64,000 nucleotides of DNA from Leptasterias polaris. Lineage: Eukaryota; Echinodermata; Asteroidea; Forcipulatida; Asteriidae. Under the pieces are notes generated by a model that was not told the origin of the DNA, made no database searches, and saw only the letters and a program-made list of their open reading frames with translations. Location of the stretch: contig JAZGTN010000037.1 of assembly GCA_037783415.1 (NCBI GenBank), positions 1,364,001 to 1,428,000 on the forward strand, read 5' to 3'. Made by a program: the position numbers and the translations under genes. Positions 21,490 to 32,609 of this stretch are shown in pieces (position 1 is the stretch's first letter; every line of letters starts with the position of its first letter).

Positions 21490-21615
21490 AGTCAACTCGC
21501 CCCCCTAGCAAAGTCGCCAATTTCAAAAAACACATGTACAAAGTCACCAACTACAAAGTCGCCCCTAGCAAAGTCGCCCCCTGACAACAAACTCGTCCCC
21601 TCTCATAGTCGCCCC
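21490..21615 (+). repeat. Short degenerate tandem repeat, AAAGTCGCC motif
   Basis: Five or more spaced copies of (C/A)AAAGTCGCC or close variants ('agcaaagtcgccaattt', 'acaaagtcgccccta', 'catagtcgcccct') about 15-25 bp apart. It lies inside the 2.7-kb element. Confidence 0.6.
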
Positions 21616-21654
21616 TCACAAGGGAATTTAACAAATTTGTGTGATTGGACTACA

Positions 21655-22075
21655 GGGCTTCGAAAGCTATCTTAAGGGAACAAAAGCTAGCTATCTTAAA
21701 GGAACGAAAGAGGAATTTTGGGGAACAAAATCTCATTGCAAAGGAACGGGAGCGTATATTAAGGGAACGAAAGCATATTTCGGACGAATGAACGTATGTT
21801 TCGGGCAACTAATTCAAAGTCGTATTTTGATGAATCGAAAGCTTGTTTTCAGGGAAAGAAATCTCCTTTCGGTGGAAAAAATAATTTTTATTGAACGAAA
21901 GCATATTTAGAGCGAACAAAATTATATTTTGTGCGAACAAAATCATATTTCGAGGAAACGAATGCGTATCTTTCAGGGAACAAACGCGTATTTATGGGTA
22001 ACAAAATCGTATTTCGGGTGAAAGAAGGCGTGTTCGAGGGAACAAAAACGTATTTTCTAGGAAAAATCTATTTTG
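21655..22075 (+). repeat. Degenerate ~30-bp tandem repeat, GGGAACGAAAGCGTATTT motif
   Basis: About a dozen imperfect units of GGGAAC(G/A)AAA(A/G)C(G/A)TATTT. An 89-codon open frame through it (KGTKASYLKGTKEEF-like) only translates the repeat and is not a gene. Confidence 0.65.
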
Positions 22076-23410
22076 CTACCTAGAAAAACACAACTTTGTT
22101 TACAAATTTAAAAAAATTAAATTTTATGTGACAACATTATATTTTGATTGAATTAAATAATATTTTGAGGAAACTACTTGACTTTGTTGGAATTTTGTGT
22201 GTCGAGAGTGGAAAAAGAAATTCAGAGTGAGAATTTTTTTTCACATTTTAATTTTAAATTTATTTTTCACCTTCAGGGGCTCTGGTTTTGTGTGATTTTT
22301 TTTTTGGGGTGGGGGCTCGTTTTTGTCTCACAAATTGTTTAACTTAATTGCACCGTCAATATAAGAGTGGTTTTCCTATTTATTGACATAAATCTTATTT
22401 AATTTCCAAATCGGGGGAAAGGAACGTACACCGAACATTGAAACGTAACGATTTTAAAACAGCGGATTCGATCAGCGAGGTTTACCGACTAACAAACCCG
22501 CAATGACAAGGTAGTTGGTGGTCTGGCTCCCTACCCCCTCCCACATGTTCATGAGCTTCCAGGTACAGCTATCTCTTGGCATGCTAGCTAGCTAGGGCCG
22601 GGTAGGGGTTTCCGTCGTGCTGAGCCCCGGCCGAGAGAAACTCTGCGCGCCATGGCATGCAGCTACACGATTTGCCCGTGTGTTTTACGTCATGTCCCCA
22701 CACGCTGTGCACTGTCAAACACGCTCGGACTCTCTGAAATAAAATCTTACGTTCGATTTTTTGTAATTATTTACAAGTTGTACCCATAATTTGAATACGT
22801 ATTTTCTTGTGTCAAAATATTTATGAACACAATCACTCTCACCACTCAGTGTTTGGTTTTGATCGTGCATGATCAAAGCAACATAAAACTCCATCCAGTA
22901 CAGGATTTGATGTTTAATATTCATCTACTGTTTGAATATTCATAGATATAACGAAATTGACCAATCAGATGCGTCCGTACAAATTCGGCTGAAGTGCCCA
23001 TAGGCCGTGCACAAACCGCCAGCGGGTTTCACAAGTCGGTAAATGCGACCAGTCGTGAGAGCAGTAATCTCGCACAGAGCAGCCCTCTCGCGGGTTATTG
23101 CGAGAAAGCCGTTCCGCTATCACCGCGACAGACATTTAACGACTTGTCCACAAGTCTAGCCACGGGCCGGCGTTGCACATAATGGCATGATAAAACTGAA
23201 AATAATTCAACGGTAGTGTCACTGTGTTGCTCGCCCCTGCAACTGTCACGACTATGTACGACTGAATAGGAAACACAACTTCATATTTAGTTAAAAACTA
23301 ACCTTCCAATTGGATCTATAACCACTGGGCAACCCCGCTCGTTCACGAGAGACGGCACGGCCGCAGCCACTCATCCACTCGCCATGTTGGAAAAGATCGT
23401 TGTTATGCTT

Positions 23411-24153
23411 TTATTATGCACACACGATGGCGTTTGGCGGGAACAATGCCCAACTTTTTGGTAAAATGTGCCGAGTTGTTGAGCAACTCTTTGATCGAAG
23501 TGCGCATGATTGGACGATTTTGCCCAACAATATGCATCATTTTAACCAACACTCACGATTAGTAATATTTGCCCAACACTTGCCCAACTTTTGTTCCACT
23601 TCTTATAAAAAATGGGCAAACAACATGTTTGCCCAACAACACCAATTATAGCTCTCGTTGGGCAATTATCGACCAATATTTGTGGAAGTTACTTTGCCCA
23701 ACAAAATGTGTCAAATGATTTGACCAACGTTTTTGCAGTGTAAGAATAAAAACAAAAAATTACAGTGTATTCATTTGAAAGTTTCATTGGCTGCTGTAGG
23801 AGAACATTTATTTCCGATTTCTTGTTTTCGATCGATGCACATACTATACCCAACCGATAAAACCAGAGCAAACACATAACCAGAAAGATTAAAGTTAATA
23901 AGTGATTAAATAAATAAATGATACCCAAAGGCCTCTATAGGGCCATGTCACACCCGGCAAATTTTACAGGCAACTTAATAGAGGCAACAAGCTGTTCGGC
24001 TTGAGTAAAACAAGATGGATTTCCCCGTAAATAACTGATAATCCCACAAGACAACCGTTTGGAAATTGTAATCTGATTTGTTTTCTTCTTTGAGATTGCC
24101 TGAAACCGTCCTGCGAATAACTTACTTATCTGACATGGCCGAACGGTGGTATT
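23411..24153. other. Intergenic left flank of the Polinton
   Basis: 23440-23720 has many copies of TTGCCCAAC or its inverse, giving a low-complexity look. No gene is seen. 24154-24159 is the CAAGTA target duplication. Confidence 0.45.
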
Positions 24154-24159
24154 CAAGTA

Positions 24160-25018
24160 AGTAGTTGAGCGGGCGGATATACCGACAAATGACCTTTGAC
24201 CTAATAAATGTGTATAAATGAATAATGATGACATAATGAGATGCTAAAGCGTGGGGGGGATAGGAAAACTTTATACCGACGGATGACCTCCATCCCAAAA
24301 GGGGCTGAATAAGTGAATACATGAAGAGGGTGGGTAAAGATAATGAGGTCTGAAAGCGTGGGTAGAATAGGGAGAATATATACCGCCGGATGTTCTCTTT
24401 GAGTGAGAGGTTAATGAGATGATAATGAGTGATATATAATGAGTGGAGTAAAGCGTGGGGGGGATAGGAAAGATTTATACCGACGGATGACCCGAGATGA
24501 ATAATGTATGAGGAGTGGTCACTGTCATAACCGGCCTATTGACGCGTCTGAGTGACGTCATCGTGAAGCTTTAGGATTGGGCGATACTCGATAATAACCC
24601 GCATCTGGATCCAATGTTCGTGGACGATAGAATAGTGAGGGCGAAAATATTACCCCCTCAGTTTGACCATTGGAAGACGAGTGACGTAATCGTCAGGCTA
24701 ATGGCTGAGACGATGGAATATTAAGGGCTATAATTACCCGCAGCTGAACCCATTGACAGTGGACGACTGAATATTAAAGGCGATAATAACTTATTGTTCT
24801 TGGACGACTGAATATTACGAGTGATAATAACCCTATTGTACGTGGACGACTGAATATTAAAGGCGATAATAACCCGCATATTGACCATGGGGGAGGAGGG
24901 GGTTGAGGAAGCTAGATATGTGACGTCACAATACCCTCATAGTACGTTGTTGTTTTGCTAAGGACGTGTTGAGACACATTTTTTATATAATATTAAATAT
25001 CGACGATCGTTTCGTTTT
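24160..25018. repeat. Polinton left terminal inverted repeat
   Basis: Inverse of 38461-39322 with a few substitutions and small indels. It contains three copies of a GCGTGG..ATAGG..TTTATACCGACGGATG-type block (about 24248, 24355, 24455). It also has three TGGACGACTGAATATTA blocks at 24760, 24801 and 24843, and GTGACGTCA CRE-like sites. The repeats could be protein-binding sites or replication-origin elements; that is inference. Confidence 0.95.
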
Positions 25019-25112
25019 TTAGTAAGATTCAATCGTATTAATAGGCCTATCATCTTGAGGAGTGGTCATAGATTTATCTTCCTTTAAACGTTTTTGATTG
25101 GATAGTTCTATC

Positions 25113-25523
25113 ATGAAGAGCGTACGTTGTTGTCTGTTTTTATTTTTCATTGCACTGTGTTGTAACATTACAACCATTTATTATTATGAATTACGTCAAA
25201 ACAATAATGAGACCAATTGTCAAGTTGTCTCGCATGATGATGGAGTTGTCGAAAGCGATGTGTATATAAACAGGCCAAACATTTCGTGGCCGGCACATTG
25301 CGACGAGAAGAATATTAGACATCTAGGTAATACAGAATACGTTAGCGTATGCTATTATCAGTATGATTTTATAATAGACATCCGGAGTTTTTTGACCACT
25401 GTAAATCATATGCTGTATCCAACAATCAAGGGTATCGGCTTAGATTTAAATCAATGGAATGCTTTAAAATCGTATAGTTCATTCATTGACAAAGCCACGA
25501 ACAGTTACACGGAGCAACAATGA
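25113..25523 (+). CDS. PC4-like (p15 coactivator fold) protein, left end of Polinton
   Basis: 136 residues from the ATG at 25113. The C-terminal ~55 residues carry the PC4 pattern: YVSV, then an acidic IDIR strand, then PTIKGIGL, then a helix with a QW pair. This fold binds single-stranded DNA in transcription and replication proteins. The N-terminus is oddly hydrophobic (CCLFLFFIALCC) and signal-peptide-like, unexpected for a nuclear protein. The true start may therefore lie elsewhere, or the region may be spliced. The stop overlaps the next start as ATGA. The fold assignment rests on motif reading only. Confidence 0.65.
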   Translation: MKSVRCCLFLFFIALCCNITTIYYYELRQNNNETNCQVVSHDDGVVESDVYINRPNISWPAHCDEKNIRHLGNTEYVSVCYYQYDFIIDIRSFLTTVNHMLYPTIKGIGLDLNQWNALKSYSSFIDKATNSYTEQQ

Positions 25524-28500
25524 ATTTATATGATTTGATAGCACAGTGCGACTGTTACGACGATTTTAACTTCATTACCGAGAACTTTCAACTGGATGAA
25601 GCACAGAGACTTTATCTAGATGATAGATTTCAACAGTGTGAGCTGGGCTTAAATTTGGAGGAAAACAATGACATTGGCAACCACGAAGAACAGAATGCTG
25701 GCGTTAATGTGTATCACCTTATAACTCAGTGCGCTAGTCAGGGTGACTTCGATTACATTTGGCAGAACTTTGAACTGGATAAGTCTCTTCGAGACTACCT
25801 AAATGAACAGTTTCAGTTATTTCTGGAACGAGAGGAAGGGGAGGAGGAGAACAATCAATCGGGTGGCGGGGAGAGGAGAACTGAGGACTCAACAAGTGAT
25901 GACGGTGACAATGAACTTGATGGCTATAGGGAATCGCCTGAAGACGAGAAAGGAGCGGGTGGAGGACACAGGATAACTGAGGACTCAACGCAGAACAGTG
26001 GTGACGGTGACGAGGAGCTAGGTGACTACGAGGAAACGTCTGAAGACGAGGAAGGAGAGACGCAGAGAAAACGTCAGAAAGAAAGTCCGGCGCAAGATTA
26101 TTATAAGGTGATTCGAGTTAAACAAAGATCAAATAGAAAATTTAAAGCCGAAATCTATGACTATGAAGTGAAGTTTAATGAATTAGAAGAGTTACCGTAT
26201 TCAGAAATCCTGTATGTACTAAGTAGAGTATTTGAAGATTTATTAGAACATGTAACGATTAATGCACATTCCAATGATATGGTAAGATTTGTTTTCGATG
26301 CACCATCGTTAGACACTCCTATTTCCGTTCCATTCGTTAGGATGGACAGATTTACGGTGGAGAAATTTTTGGCCACATTGGAGAAGGTACTACAGTCGCA
26401 CCAAGAAATCAGTTTGGATGATACTGTAGATATCAATTTCATACATTTGATTATGCCCAGAAAGGGGGGGTATAGCAAAGGGGGTATACAATTATTGCGT
26501 GACAAAATATCTAAGTGTAAGTCAATCGTAAGCATTGTAGATAATGACAAAGGTATGTGTTGTGCAAGGGCTTTAGTAACGGGTATAGCGATACACGAAA
26601 ATGACCCTCAAGTAAATAGTATCAAAAAGAAGAATTCCAGGTTACAGGAATACACGTTAAAGCGAGTGTCGAAACAGGTCCGTGCGGACTGGATGAACTA
26701 AAGAAATTCCAGGACGTTATTGAGGACGATCGGATTGTAGTCATTTCAAGCGCCCACCTCAATGCGTGCATATTTAAAGGACCCACAAGACCCAAAACGG
26801 TGTACTTGTATTTACATGGGGAACACTATGACCTGATAACATCCATGAAAGGATTTCTGAAAAGAAGTTATTACTGCGAAACATGCCTTAGGGGATATCA
26901 GAATATAACCGATCATATAGCTTGCAGGAGTGAATGCAAAAGGTGCCTATCGTCGGATTGTCCATCAGAACCAGAATCAGAATGGGTGCATTGTGATGAA
27001 TGCAATCGTAATTTTAAGAACCGGGTATGTTGTGAAAATCACAGAGTAAAGGTAGTTTCTAACAACAAAACTGTCTGTCAATCGTATCAGTGTTGTAAAA
27101 AGTGCGATAAGTTTATCACCGCCTCTTTACAGCGAAGATTTGGAAAGCATGACTGTGCAAAATCATTTTGCTCAACGTGTAATGAAATGGTACATTTTGA
27201 TCATAAATGTTATATGAAAGTATCGGAGGAAAAAACAAAAATGAACAACTCAGGCGAGCAGACTGCAAACGCGCAACAGAAACTGATCGAAAAAATCACA
27301 AAGTTCATATTTTTTGATTTTGAATGCATGCAGGATACAGGAGTACACATTCCAAATCTGTGTTGTGTACAGGTGACGTGTGAAGCGTGCGCCGAGGTGG
27401 GGGTAGATGCGTCGCATTGTGAAAGGTGTGGGGTTGACAGACAGAAGGTGTTCAGGGGGAAACGTGCAAAGATGAGTTTTGCAAATGGCTTTTCACCTCA
27501 AAAACAAACAAAAATTCTGTGGTTATAGCGCACAATATGAAGGGGTACGATGGCTATTTTCTGTTACAATATCTATATGATAATGCGGTGACCCCCGAAA
27601 TAATTTACACAGGGGCTAAAATTAATAGTTTAACTATTAGTTCTTGTAATATCAAAGTGATAGACTCTCTGAATTTTCTTCCGATGGCTCTTTCAAAGCT
27701 ACCGGGTACATTCGGCCTATCTGAAATGAAAAAGGGTTTCTTCCCCCACCTGTTTAACACAAAGGAGAATCAGAAATACACTGGTCCGCTTCCCGACATT
27801 TCTAACTACGCTCCAGACAGTATGAACTCGGATATGAGGCGTGAGTTTACTGAATGGTACGAAAATGAGCAAAGATTAAATAAGCCCTTTGTGCTGAGCG
27901 ATGAGCTTTTGTCATATTGTATTAGCGATGTGAACATATTGAGAAGATGCTGTATGGAATTCAGATCGTTATTTAAACGCGTAACAGCCAAGGGGGATGA
28001 TGATAAAGGGATCGATCCCTTCAAGTTCTGTATCACTATTGCTTCTGCATGCAACTTAGTATACAGGCGTAATTTCTTGAAACCGAATACCATTGCCATT
28101 TTACCCCCAAAGGGTTACGAGTGTTCTGAAAAACAATCAGAGAGTGCACTAGAATGGTTACGGTATATGAGTGAAGCAGGGGGGAAATATATTCAGCATG
28201 CCAGAAATGAAGGTGAAAAACACATTGGCAAATACAAAATTGATGGATTTTGCGAAGAAACGCGCGAAATAATGGAATTTCATGGCTGTTACTGGCACGG
28301 GTGCGTCAAAATGTTACCCAAAAGGTTCTGTAATACATCCAACTTTGACGGTGCCCATGTCAGAATTATACTCCAAAACCCAAGAAAAGAAAGCCTTCTT
28401 GCAGAGTATAGACCCAAATTATACTTATGTAGAGATGTGGGAGTGCACCTGGAAGGAAATAAAAAAACACCTCCCCGCAGAAATGAAAGCAAGAATTACA

Positions 28501-29964
28501 CGAGACTCGAAAAACAGAGAAGGGTTGAATCCTCGAGAAGCATTCTTTGGGGGTCGAACCAATGCAACTAGATTGTTTTATAAAATTCAAAAGAACGAAG
28601 AGGTCAGGTTCGTTGACTTTTGTTCTCTCTACCCAAGCACAAATAAATATGGATCATATCCAATCGGGCACCCAGTTATTATCACCGAAAATTTCAAAAA
28701 TGTATCGGATTACTATGGTATTATTAAATGTAGCGTGTTGGCAAGTGACGGTCTTTTCCATCCAATTCTACATCACCGCGCATACAAAAAACTGATGTTT
28801 CCGCTATGTCGGTCTTGCGCAGACACCAGACAACAAAGCCCCTGTCATCACACCGAAGATGAAAGGGTGCTTCACGGTACGTGGGTCACCATTGAGGTCG
28901 AAAAGGCCATCGAAATGGGTTACGTACTCAAGGATATAAAAGCCGTATGGCACTTTGAACAGAGGGTACAATACGACCCAGAGTCGAAGGAGGGTGGATT
29001 GTTCACGGAATACATTAACACATTCCTTAAACTTAAGCAAGAAGCGTCTGGTTGGCCTCGATGGGTTAATAACGACGAGGATAGGGACAAATACATCAGG
29101 GAGTATTATGAAAACGAGGGCATCCGAGTCAACCTCGATCGAGATCAAATAAAGAAAAATCCTGGCCTTCGCGCACTGGCAAAACTATAAATGCTGAACA
29201 GTTTTTGGGGTAAATTTGGCCAGCGGACCAACATGCCTAAATCGGAAATTATAAGCGATCCCTGTAAACTTTATGAAATTCTTTCTGATGACGAGAAAAC
29301 AGTTTTGGATATTAATTTTATTAACCACGAAATTGCGGAGGTACGGTATGAATTGGAGCAAGATTTTGTGTCTCCCAACCCCCGAACCAATGTTGTCATT
29401 GCGGCCTTTACGACCGCCCATGCTCGGTTAAAGCTATATGGCATACTAGAAAAGTTGCAAGAGAAGGTCTTGTATACAGACACCGATTCTTTAATATACG
29501 TCCATCGAGATGGTGAATATACTCCACCAATGGGGGATTATCTAGGCCAACTTACTGATGAAATAAATCCCAAAGACGGGAAATATATAGAAACGTTTGT
29601 TTCTGGAGGCCCCAAAAACTACGCGTATCGTCTTGATACGGGTAAAACGTGCTGTAAAGTACGTGGATTTACCCTCAATTACAAAAATTCCCAGTTAATT
29701 AACTTTGACACGATAATGAACATGGTGAAAAGGGAACGGGAAAACAACGATGTTATTTCTGTCGTTGAATCCAATAAAATAACCAGAGACCCGAAATCAA
29801 AATTGATAATCAACAAAGAGCTTAAGAAAGACTACAGAGTGGTCTATGATAAAAGAGTATTGTTGGAAGACCTGAGTACATTACCCTACGGGTATTCACG
29901 CTATAGGCGAATGTCCCGTTCAAATCATGCGACCTTCAAATTTTTTTCCGAGGAAAGAAAATAA
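25520..29964 (+). pseudogene. pPolB: Polinton protein-primed DNA polymerase B, broken by frameshifts and a stop
   Basis: It would replicate the element. Pieces in order: 25520-26701 has two ~36-residue repeats (residues ~3-40 and ~63-100), an acidic linker with duplicated TEDST motifs, an RKRQK basic patch, and the conserved N-terminal polymerase region. 26800-27528 has Cys/His zinc-like motifs and exonuclease motif I (DFEC). 27519-28571 has exo motif II (HNMKGYDGYF). 28282-29187 has polymerase motif A (DFCSLYPS). 29191-29964 has motif B (NSFWGKFGQR) and motif C (DTDS). Reading shifts frame near 26660-26680, 27470 and 28308, and there is an in-frame TAA at 29188-29190. Three shifts lie by A-runs, so assembly error is possible. 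The first ORF starts inside the previous gene's stop (ATGA). Confidence 0.9.
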
Positions 29965-30008
29965 TAGTATAATTACCGAATGAAGTCTCGATAATCATCA
30001 GATTACGA

Positions 30009-30209
30009 ATGGCGATGATGGAGACAACACCTAACCGTAAATCTAAATTGCTGATGATTCGACTGATAGCAGTAGTCGTAGTTTTAGTTATTACAGCATT
30101 TCTGTCATTGTTTTCTAACGTAGAAGTTGTAGAGTTACAACAAGCTGTGTCGGGTCTGTTGAGTGCATATAATACTTCAACAAGTATCAGTGTTCTACTA
30201 GACACATGA
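30009..30209 (+). CDS. Small single-pass membrane protein of Polinton
   Basis: 66 residues with a basic N-terminus, a hydrophobic helix at about residues 16-35 (RLIAVVVVLVITAFLSLF), then a polar tail. The function is not recognised. It lies between polymerase and ATPase, and its TGA overlaps the ATPase ATG as ATGA, suggesting coupled translation. Because of its size it could be chance, but the overlap and a clean membrane segment favour a real gene. Confidence 0.5.
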   Translation: MAMMETTPNRKSKLLMIRLIAVVVVLVITAFLSLFSNVEVVELQQAVSGLLSAYNTSTSISVLLDT

Positions 30210-30844
30210 ATATCAAGTTACAACATCCAGCAACTTTTTGTGTCGCTGGTCCTACGGGAAGTGGAAAGACTGTTTGGATTTATAAGTTAATCAAATACGG
30301 TAAACATGTATTTGATAATGCGCCTGAACGAATATTGTGGTTTTATGGTCAGCATCAGTCGAGTTTTGAGAAATTTTCTCGTGATATTCCTAATATCGAG
30401 TTTATTGAAGGGCTCCCGGAAGATTGGTCAGAACTTATCGACCCCAGAATCAGAAATTTAATTATCCTGGATGATTTGATGCATGAATGTGGGTCCAGTT
30501 CAGAGATTACACAATTGTTTACGAAGGGCTCCCATCACTGTAATTTATCCGTGATTTACGTCGTCCAGAATTTATTTCATCAAGCTAAAGAAAGCAGGAC
30601 GATAAGTTTGAACTCTCATTACATCGTTTTATTTAAAAACCCAAGAGATAGATCACAGATATTAAATTTAGCCAAACAGATGTACCCTGGTCAGACCAAA
30701 TTTATGGTAGAAGCTTACTCGGATGCTACGAGTAAACCATATTCTTACTTGTGTATCGACTTAAAGCCAAATTGTTCAGAAGAATACAGATTACGATCAA
30801 ATATATTTCCGGTAGAACCTACCTACGCTTATACACCGAGATAG
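30206..30844 (+). CDS. Polinton genome-packaging ATPase (FtsK/HerA type)
   Basis: 212 residues. Walker A GPTGSGKT lies at 15-22, and Walker B is a hydrophobic strand ending in D89 D90 (LIILDDL). A later conserved Q-bearing strand (VIYVVQN) could be a sensor. The size and motifs match the small packaging ATPases of Polintons, adenovirus-like and PRD1-like viruses, which would pump DNA into capsids. The frame is intact. It starts at an ATG overlapping the preceding stop. Confidence 0.9.
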   Translation: MNIKLQHPATFCVAGPTGSGKTVWIYKLIKYGKHVFDNAPERILWFYGQHQSSFEKFSRDIPNIEFIEGLPEDWSELIDPRIRNLIILDDLMHECGSSSEITQLFTKGSHHCNLSVIYVVQNLFHQAKESRTISLNSHYIVLFKNPRDRSQILNLAKQMYPGQTKFMVEAYSDATSKPYSYLCIDLKPNCSEEYRLRSNIFPVEPTYAYTPR

Positions 30845-30890
30845 TAAATAAAAGAAGGCGACTTCAAAAATTGTTAGTCAGTTTGTCACG

Positions 30891-31545
30891 ATGACGTCGA
30901 GAGTGAGGAACAATTCTGAAGCCTTGAACGTTCTGAGTAAGAAATGATTTATCCGAAGAAGAAAAGGCTAGTTTGTATCAACAGACTTTGCATAAGTTTC
31001 TGTACCATACTAGTCACAAATCCCCCGCTACACTGACCGTGCAAGATAAAACACAGCCTGAACAACCCACGGTGATAAATGATGTACCACCGGAGAGAGG
31101 AAATGATGATGATCCACTATCCGAAATTTTAGAAAGTTTACCGAAAGTTTATCAACGAAAAGGGAAGTTATTATTGAGTAAAATAAAGAATAGTGACATT
31201 ATGAAGTGGAATAGTAAGGGAGAGCTGGTTTATAAAGACACCATTCTACCTGGGTCAAACGTAACTGATTTAATAAACGATATTACACACGCGAAAAAGG
31301 ATTTTAATCCCACCGGTTGGCAGTATTTTACTCGTGGGTTAGCGGAAATGAATATACCCGAAACATTAATAGGGAATTCTCAGAGACGCACCGTCTTACA
31401 ACGCTATAAAGACGTACAATATGGTAGTGATCCTAAAGAAAAACGAATGTTATCCGTACCTCCATCGACACCGGCACCTAAACGGGTCAGACGAATACCC
31501 CCATATTCAAAGTCCAGAAAAAGACTGGCGTGGGAATCTATATAG
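30891..31545 (+). pseudogene. Conserved Polinton ORF of unknown function, frameshifted near its start
   Basis: The main open frame runs to 31545 and encodes a basic protein with an acidic stretch (RGNDDDP), a YQRKGKLLL helix, and an end rich in Lys/Arg/Pro. The only ATG in a good position is at 30891. It opens a frame that stops after 18 codons (TGA 30945-30947), while the main frame is open from 30937, so a one-base change near 30940 separates them. I recall similar proteins in other Polintons, but their role is not known to me. No in-frame ATG lies at the beginning of the main frame. Confidence 0.55.
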
Positions 31546-32057
31546 TACACATTGATGCGTGGATTTATTTATTATTATTTTTATTATTTGTTTTGTTTTT
31601 TGTTTTTTAAGTAGTTTATAAAATTTAATTAAGATTGTAATAACCGTTTAGGATCACGTAATGCTAATTTCCCGATGTATATAAAAGAAACGAGTGTAAA
31701 AAAACATTGTGTAAAGGTTTTATTGTTTTTTTTGTTTTTACGTAGTCTAAGGATTTATATAAAAGAAAATTCCATAAACATTTACCGTAGGGGAACAAAC
31801 TCTTTCTAATTATACTAATAATTAGTATTTTGTATAAATTACTACTTGTGCATTCCTATAACTGTGATGTGTTTTTAGGATATTTGTTGTTAAAAATTGT
31901 CTAAATAATAACTGTACATATTGTATTAACACCCCATCAAACAAAACTAAAAAACAACAAAAAACACAAAGACGAGACAATTTATTGTTGAAACAGATTT
32001 TGTTTATTAAATAATCCTATAAATACGAAATAATTTTGTGCTGTTTTGTTTATTTAT
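31546..32057. other. AT-rich junction between convergent Polinton gene sets
   Basis: No gene. Rightward genes end at 31545 and leftward genes end at 32058. T-runs and A-runs with several TTTATT/AATAAA-type strings on both strands (for example around 31568 and 32010) would serve as polyadenylation signals for both sets. Confidence 0.6.
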
Positions 32058-32606
32058 TCAGAAGTTCTTATTTATAACAGGTTGTGTATATTTCCTACCG
32101 TTACTCACTTGTTTTACTATAAATTCTAAATCTATAAGCGGTACGTTGTTAACGTTATGTTTCTCCGCTATAAAATCATACACCAAGGCATCGTTTATTA
32201 ATGTATTTTCTGTAAAAGACCTCACAATATTAGACATTGATAGACCTCTACATCGCTTTAAACAATAATACAAGGAATACTGTCCACATACAGTAGTACC
32301 ATAGGATTGCAAAGAGGTGTCATTATAAATGTAACTTTTACAATTCTTATCCAAAAACCGTTTAAAACCTCTTCCGTAATAATCAGGAGGATTTCCAAAA
32401 CTGTCAAAAAATTCCCCTTGATGAAGACCATTAAAATAAAAAGCGGTCCAATGACTTCCCCCTTTGCTACTGTCGTCCGTGTTAGTTATAAATACACTAG
32501 GATATGACACAGTGAGTGGTAAATGATCCCAGGGAACAACACCGCCAAAATATTGGTTTGTAATTCTATCTGTTTTGAGTACGCGAATGAGCTGTAAAGT
32601 ATCCAT
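32058..32606 (-). CDS. Adenain-like cysteine protease of Polinton
   Basis: 182 residues, with the catalytic set of adenovirus-type (C5/Ulp1-like) proteases: H52 (SHWTAFY), D68 (FFDSFG), oxyanion Q100 and C107 (VCGQYSLYY). In this family it cleaves capsid precursors during virion maturation. The start ATG lies 3 bp after the stop that ends the capsid gene's downstream frame, so packing is very tight. The frame is intact. Confidence 0.9.
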   Translation of the reverse strand: MDTLQLIRVLKTDRITNQYFGGVVPWDHLPLTVSYPSVFITNTDDSSKGGSHWTAFYFNGLHQGEFFDSFGNPPDYYGRGFKRFLDKNCKSYIYNDTSLQSYGTTVCGQYSLYYCLKRCRGLSMSNIVRSFTENTLINDALVYDFIAEKHNVNNVPLIDLEFIVKQVSNGRKYTQPVINKNF

Positions 32607-32609
32607 TGT

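Larger units (their letters stand above)
20704..23410. mobile_element. ~2.7-kb non-autonomous element with long degenerate TIRs
   Basis: 20704-21115 and 22985-23410 are inverted, diverged copies. Paired landmarks are AAACGATCTTTCCCACA, 'ggttgcccag', 'aaggttagtttttaactaaat', 'agtcgtgacagtt' and 'ctagacttgt'. Each arm also has its own internal inverted repeat (GACAAGTCGTTAATGA and TCATTAACGACTTGTGAAAC in the left arm). No transposase ORF is seen. The outer boundaries are approximate and no TSD was identified. Confidence 0.65.

Noticed and set aside
21641..21910. 89-residue gene rich in KGTK repeats
   Set aside because: It only translates a degenerate ~30-bp tandem repeat; frames shift from unit to unit.
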